Under the pieces are notes generated by a model. That model saw nothing but the letters and a program-made list of their open reading frames with translations, searched no databases and was not told the DNA's origin. This document shows positions 6,175 through 7,498 of a stretch of DNA of 7,498 nt, piece after piece (position 1 is the stretch's first letter; each line of letters begins with the position of its first letter). Made by a program: the position numbers and the translations under genes. Source of the DNA: Deltaproteobacteria bacterium (GTDB lineage Bacteria; Desulfobacterota; Desulfobulbia; Desulfobulbales; BM004); the NCBI GenBank assembly GCA_019312685.1, contig JAFDCR010000296.1, positions 1 through 7,498 on the forward strand, read 5' to 3'.

Positions 6175-7302
6175 ATGAGTTCTGAACGTGAGATAAAAAT
6201 GTGGACCCCCCATACGGTGGTTTTGTTTTTGTTCATCATTATCGGTGCTGCAGTTGCCGTATACCGAATGGCAAAAGGTCTTGGTGCCTCCACGAACATG
6301 AATAATCTTTATCCCTGGGGTTTCTGGCTCGGGTTTGATGTCCTCGGCGGCGTCGCCATGGCTGCAGGTGGGTTTATCATCGCCGCGGCGGTTTATCTCT
6401 TTAACTGGAAAAAGTACAAGCCCATCGGCCGACCTGCGATCCTGACCGCCTTTCTTGGCTACCTCATGGCAATCATTGCCCTTTTCTTGGATATCGGCCA
6501 TCCCTTTCGCCTCTGGCACCCCTCGATCATGTGGCAGGTTCATTCGGTTATGTGGGTTGTTGCCATCCATGTCATCCTCTATACCACGACCCTGGCAATT
6601 GAATCCTCGCCGATGTTTTTCGAACGGTTCGGCATGAAAAGAGCCCTGAATATTGTACAAAAAATCATGGTTGGTGCGGTTGTTTTCGGTGTTATGCTGT
6701 CAACCCTGCATCAGGCGTCACTGGGTGCTGTCTTCCTTATTGCACCTTCAAGAATGTCCCCCCTCTGGTTCAACACCATGCTCCCGTATCTGTTCCTTGT
6801 TTCAGCCATTCCCATGGGGCTGGCGATGGTCAGTACGGAATCCATGTTGAGCGCCAAGGCATTCAAACATGAAATCGATCATGAAATATACTTTGGCTTG
6901 GCCCGCGGAACTCTTATTGCCCTGGTCATCTACCTGGTACTGAAACTTTTCTTCCTTTTCAGAGATGCCGGAATCGGAGCTGTTATCGACGGCAGCCTGG
7001 AAGCAAACATGTATATACTTGAAATGGCGATCGGTGTCATAATCCCCATCCTGATCCTTGCTTCCAAGCAGAATCGCACAAACCTGAGGACAATACTTGC
7101 GGTCAATATGATGGTTATTGTCGGTGTCCTGGTGAATCGCTTGAATGTCTGTCTGTTCAGCATGCAGGAGTATACCACCTCCAGAGGTATATCCTATTTT
7201 CCATCCGCAATGGAATTTCTCCTTACCCTGGGAATAATATCACTGGGTATATTTCTCTTCAAGATGGCGGCCAAGCACCTGCCGCTTTTTGCCAAAACCT
7301 GA
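6175..7302 (+). CDS. hybB: HybB-like integral membrane subunit (NrfD/PsrC family)
   Basis: The 375-residue, highly hydrophobic protein shows about nine or ten membrane segments, the first near residues 14-34 and the last near 345-365. It has no heme or cluster cysteine motifs. Its NrfD/PsrC-type character and its length, near that of E. coli HybB (about 390), identify it as the subunit that passes electrons from HybA to menaquinone or ubiquinone. Segments such as YPWGFWLGFDVLGG (about 43-56) and the conserved charged and aromatic residues between helices fit this family. In many Hyb operons hybB precedes or directly follows the large-subunit gene; here the peptidase gene lies between them. 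The gap from the peptidase stop is 22 nt. The gene ends in UGA and is followed 25 nt later by a terminator, so it is the last gene of the operon. Confidence 0.93.
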   Translation: MSSEREIKMWTPHTVVLFLFIIIGAAVAVYRMAKGLGASTNMNNLYPWGFWLGFDVLGGVAMAAGGFIIAAAVYLFNWKKYKPIGRPAILTAFLGYLMAIIALFLDIGHPFRLWHPSIMWQVHSVMWVVAIHVILYTTTLAIESSPMFFERFGMKRALNIVQKIMVGAVVFGVMLSTLHQASLGAVFLIAPSRMSPLWFNTMLPYLFLVSAIPMGLAMVSTESMLSAKAFKHEIDHEIYFGLARGTLIALVIYLVLKLFFLFRDAGIGAVIDGSLEANMYILEMAIGVIIPILILASKQNRTNLRTILAVNMMVIVGVLVNRLNVCLFSMQEYTTSRGISYFPSAMEFLLTLGIISLGIFLFKMAAKHLPLFAKT

Positions 7303-7327
7303 GCGGCCCAACAATTCACATTACAAC

Positions 7328-7361
7328 AAAAGCGGGACACAAATCAGTGTCCCGCTTTTTT
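7328..7361 (+). terminator. rho-independent terminator of the hydrogenase operon
   Basis: A perfect 13-bp stem (7328-7340 with 7347-7359) has a GC-rich core, GCGGGACAC, a 6-nt loop AAATCA, and a T-run on its 3' side. The A-run on the 5' side means it could also end transcription arriving from the opposite strand, which would fit a convergent gene at the right edge. Confidence 0.93.
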
Positions 7362-7398
7362 ATTCCTTTTCCTGCCTGTGACAAGTTAACAACCACCG

Positions 7399-7497
7399 CT
7401 AAAAAGGTCTTTGTATTGTCCACAGCGACAATATGTGTTTATACGCCATTTCACGCAGCAGCATAGGGTAATCCGCATCAGGCGGATCAGCAGTGCA
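7399..7497 (-). CDS. possible 3' end of a convergent, unrecognised gene (partial)
   Basis: On the minus strand a reading frame enters from the window edge and ends with TAG at 7401-7399. It encodes about 32 residues, ending in MAYKHILSLWTIQRPF. The text looks protein-like, with a mixed charged and hydrophobic helix, and the gene would face the bidirectional-looking terminator at 7328-7361. I recognise no family, and 99 nt open by chance is quite possible. The start lies beyond the window. Confidence 0.35.
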   Translation of the reverse strand, partial: CTADPPDADYPMLLREMAYKHILSLWTIQRPF

Positions 7498-7498
7498 A

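Noticed and set aside
6043..6660. Minus-strand open frame (205 codons) across the peptidase-HybB junction
   Set aside because: It overlaps two well-supported genes with their own ribosome binding sites and has no family features.
1..7498. CRISPR array, tRNA, rRNA or insertion sequence
   Set aside because: I see no regularly spaced repeats, no cloverleaf-like sequence, and no transposase or terminal inverted repeats.

Overview
The window carries a five-gene membrane-bound uptake [NiFe]-hydrogenase operon of the Hyb (hydrogenase-2, group 1c-like) type, preceded by two genes of looser relation and closed by a strong terminator. Moderate GC, AT-rich intergenic DNA and a HybS-HybA-HybL-HybP-HybB gene set, together with a small c-type cytochrome lipoprotein, suggest an anaerobic, respiring Desulfobacterota/Desulfuromonadales-like ('deltaproteobacterial') bacterium. 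That assignment is inferred from gene content and was not tested by a search.

Layout, all on + unless stated. 1-151: AT-rich leader. 152-1168: PP-loop tRNA-thiolation-like protein with a C-terminal NFACT-R (DUF814)-like domain. 1180-1497: small mono-heme cytochrome c lipoprotein. 1498-1745: a 248-nt regulatory gap with candidate sigma70 promoters and nested inverted repeats. 1746-2849: hydrogenase small subunit with a Tat signal. 2853-3833: HybA-like ferredoxin subunit with a Tat signal. 3897-5597: hydrogenase large subunit, interrupted by one in-frame UGA. 5616-6152: maturation endopeptidase with a TTG start. 6175-7302: HybB/NrfD-like quinone-reducing membrane subunit. 7328-7361: intrinsic terminator. 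7399-7497 on -: possible 3' end of a convergent gene.

The outstanding feature is the UGA at 4086-4088. It sits exactly where the second cysteine of the N-terminal active-site motif RxCGxCxxxH belongs, and the frame continues without error to a full-length 566-residue large subunit. Beginning 10 nt after the UGA is a perfect 8-bp hairpin with a GCUU loop, its G in the first loop position 19 nt after the UGA. This meets the usual description of a bacterial SECIS element. The simplest reading is a selenocysteine-containing hydrogenase in which Sec replaces a cysteine that bridges Ni and Fe. The well-known [NiFeSe] enzymes instead carry Sec in the C-terminal DPCxxC motif as a terminal Ni ligand. 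Here that C-terminal motif keeps both cysteines, and the small subunit has the standard proline next to its medial cluster. It would therefore be a separate selenium variant of the hydrogenase active site.

Expected function: the large and small subunits oxidise periplasmic H2. Electrons pass through the proximal, medial and distal clusters to HybA and then through HybB to the quinone pool. The peptidase removes a 15-residue C-terminal tail from the large subunit after metal insertion. No selenocysteine machinery (selA/B/C/D) and no hyp genes lie in the window.
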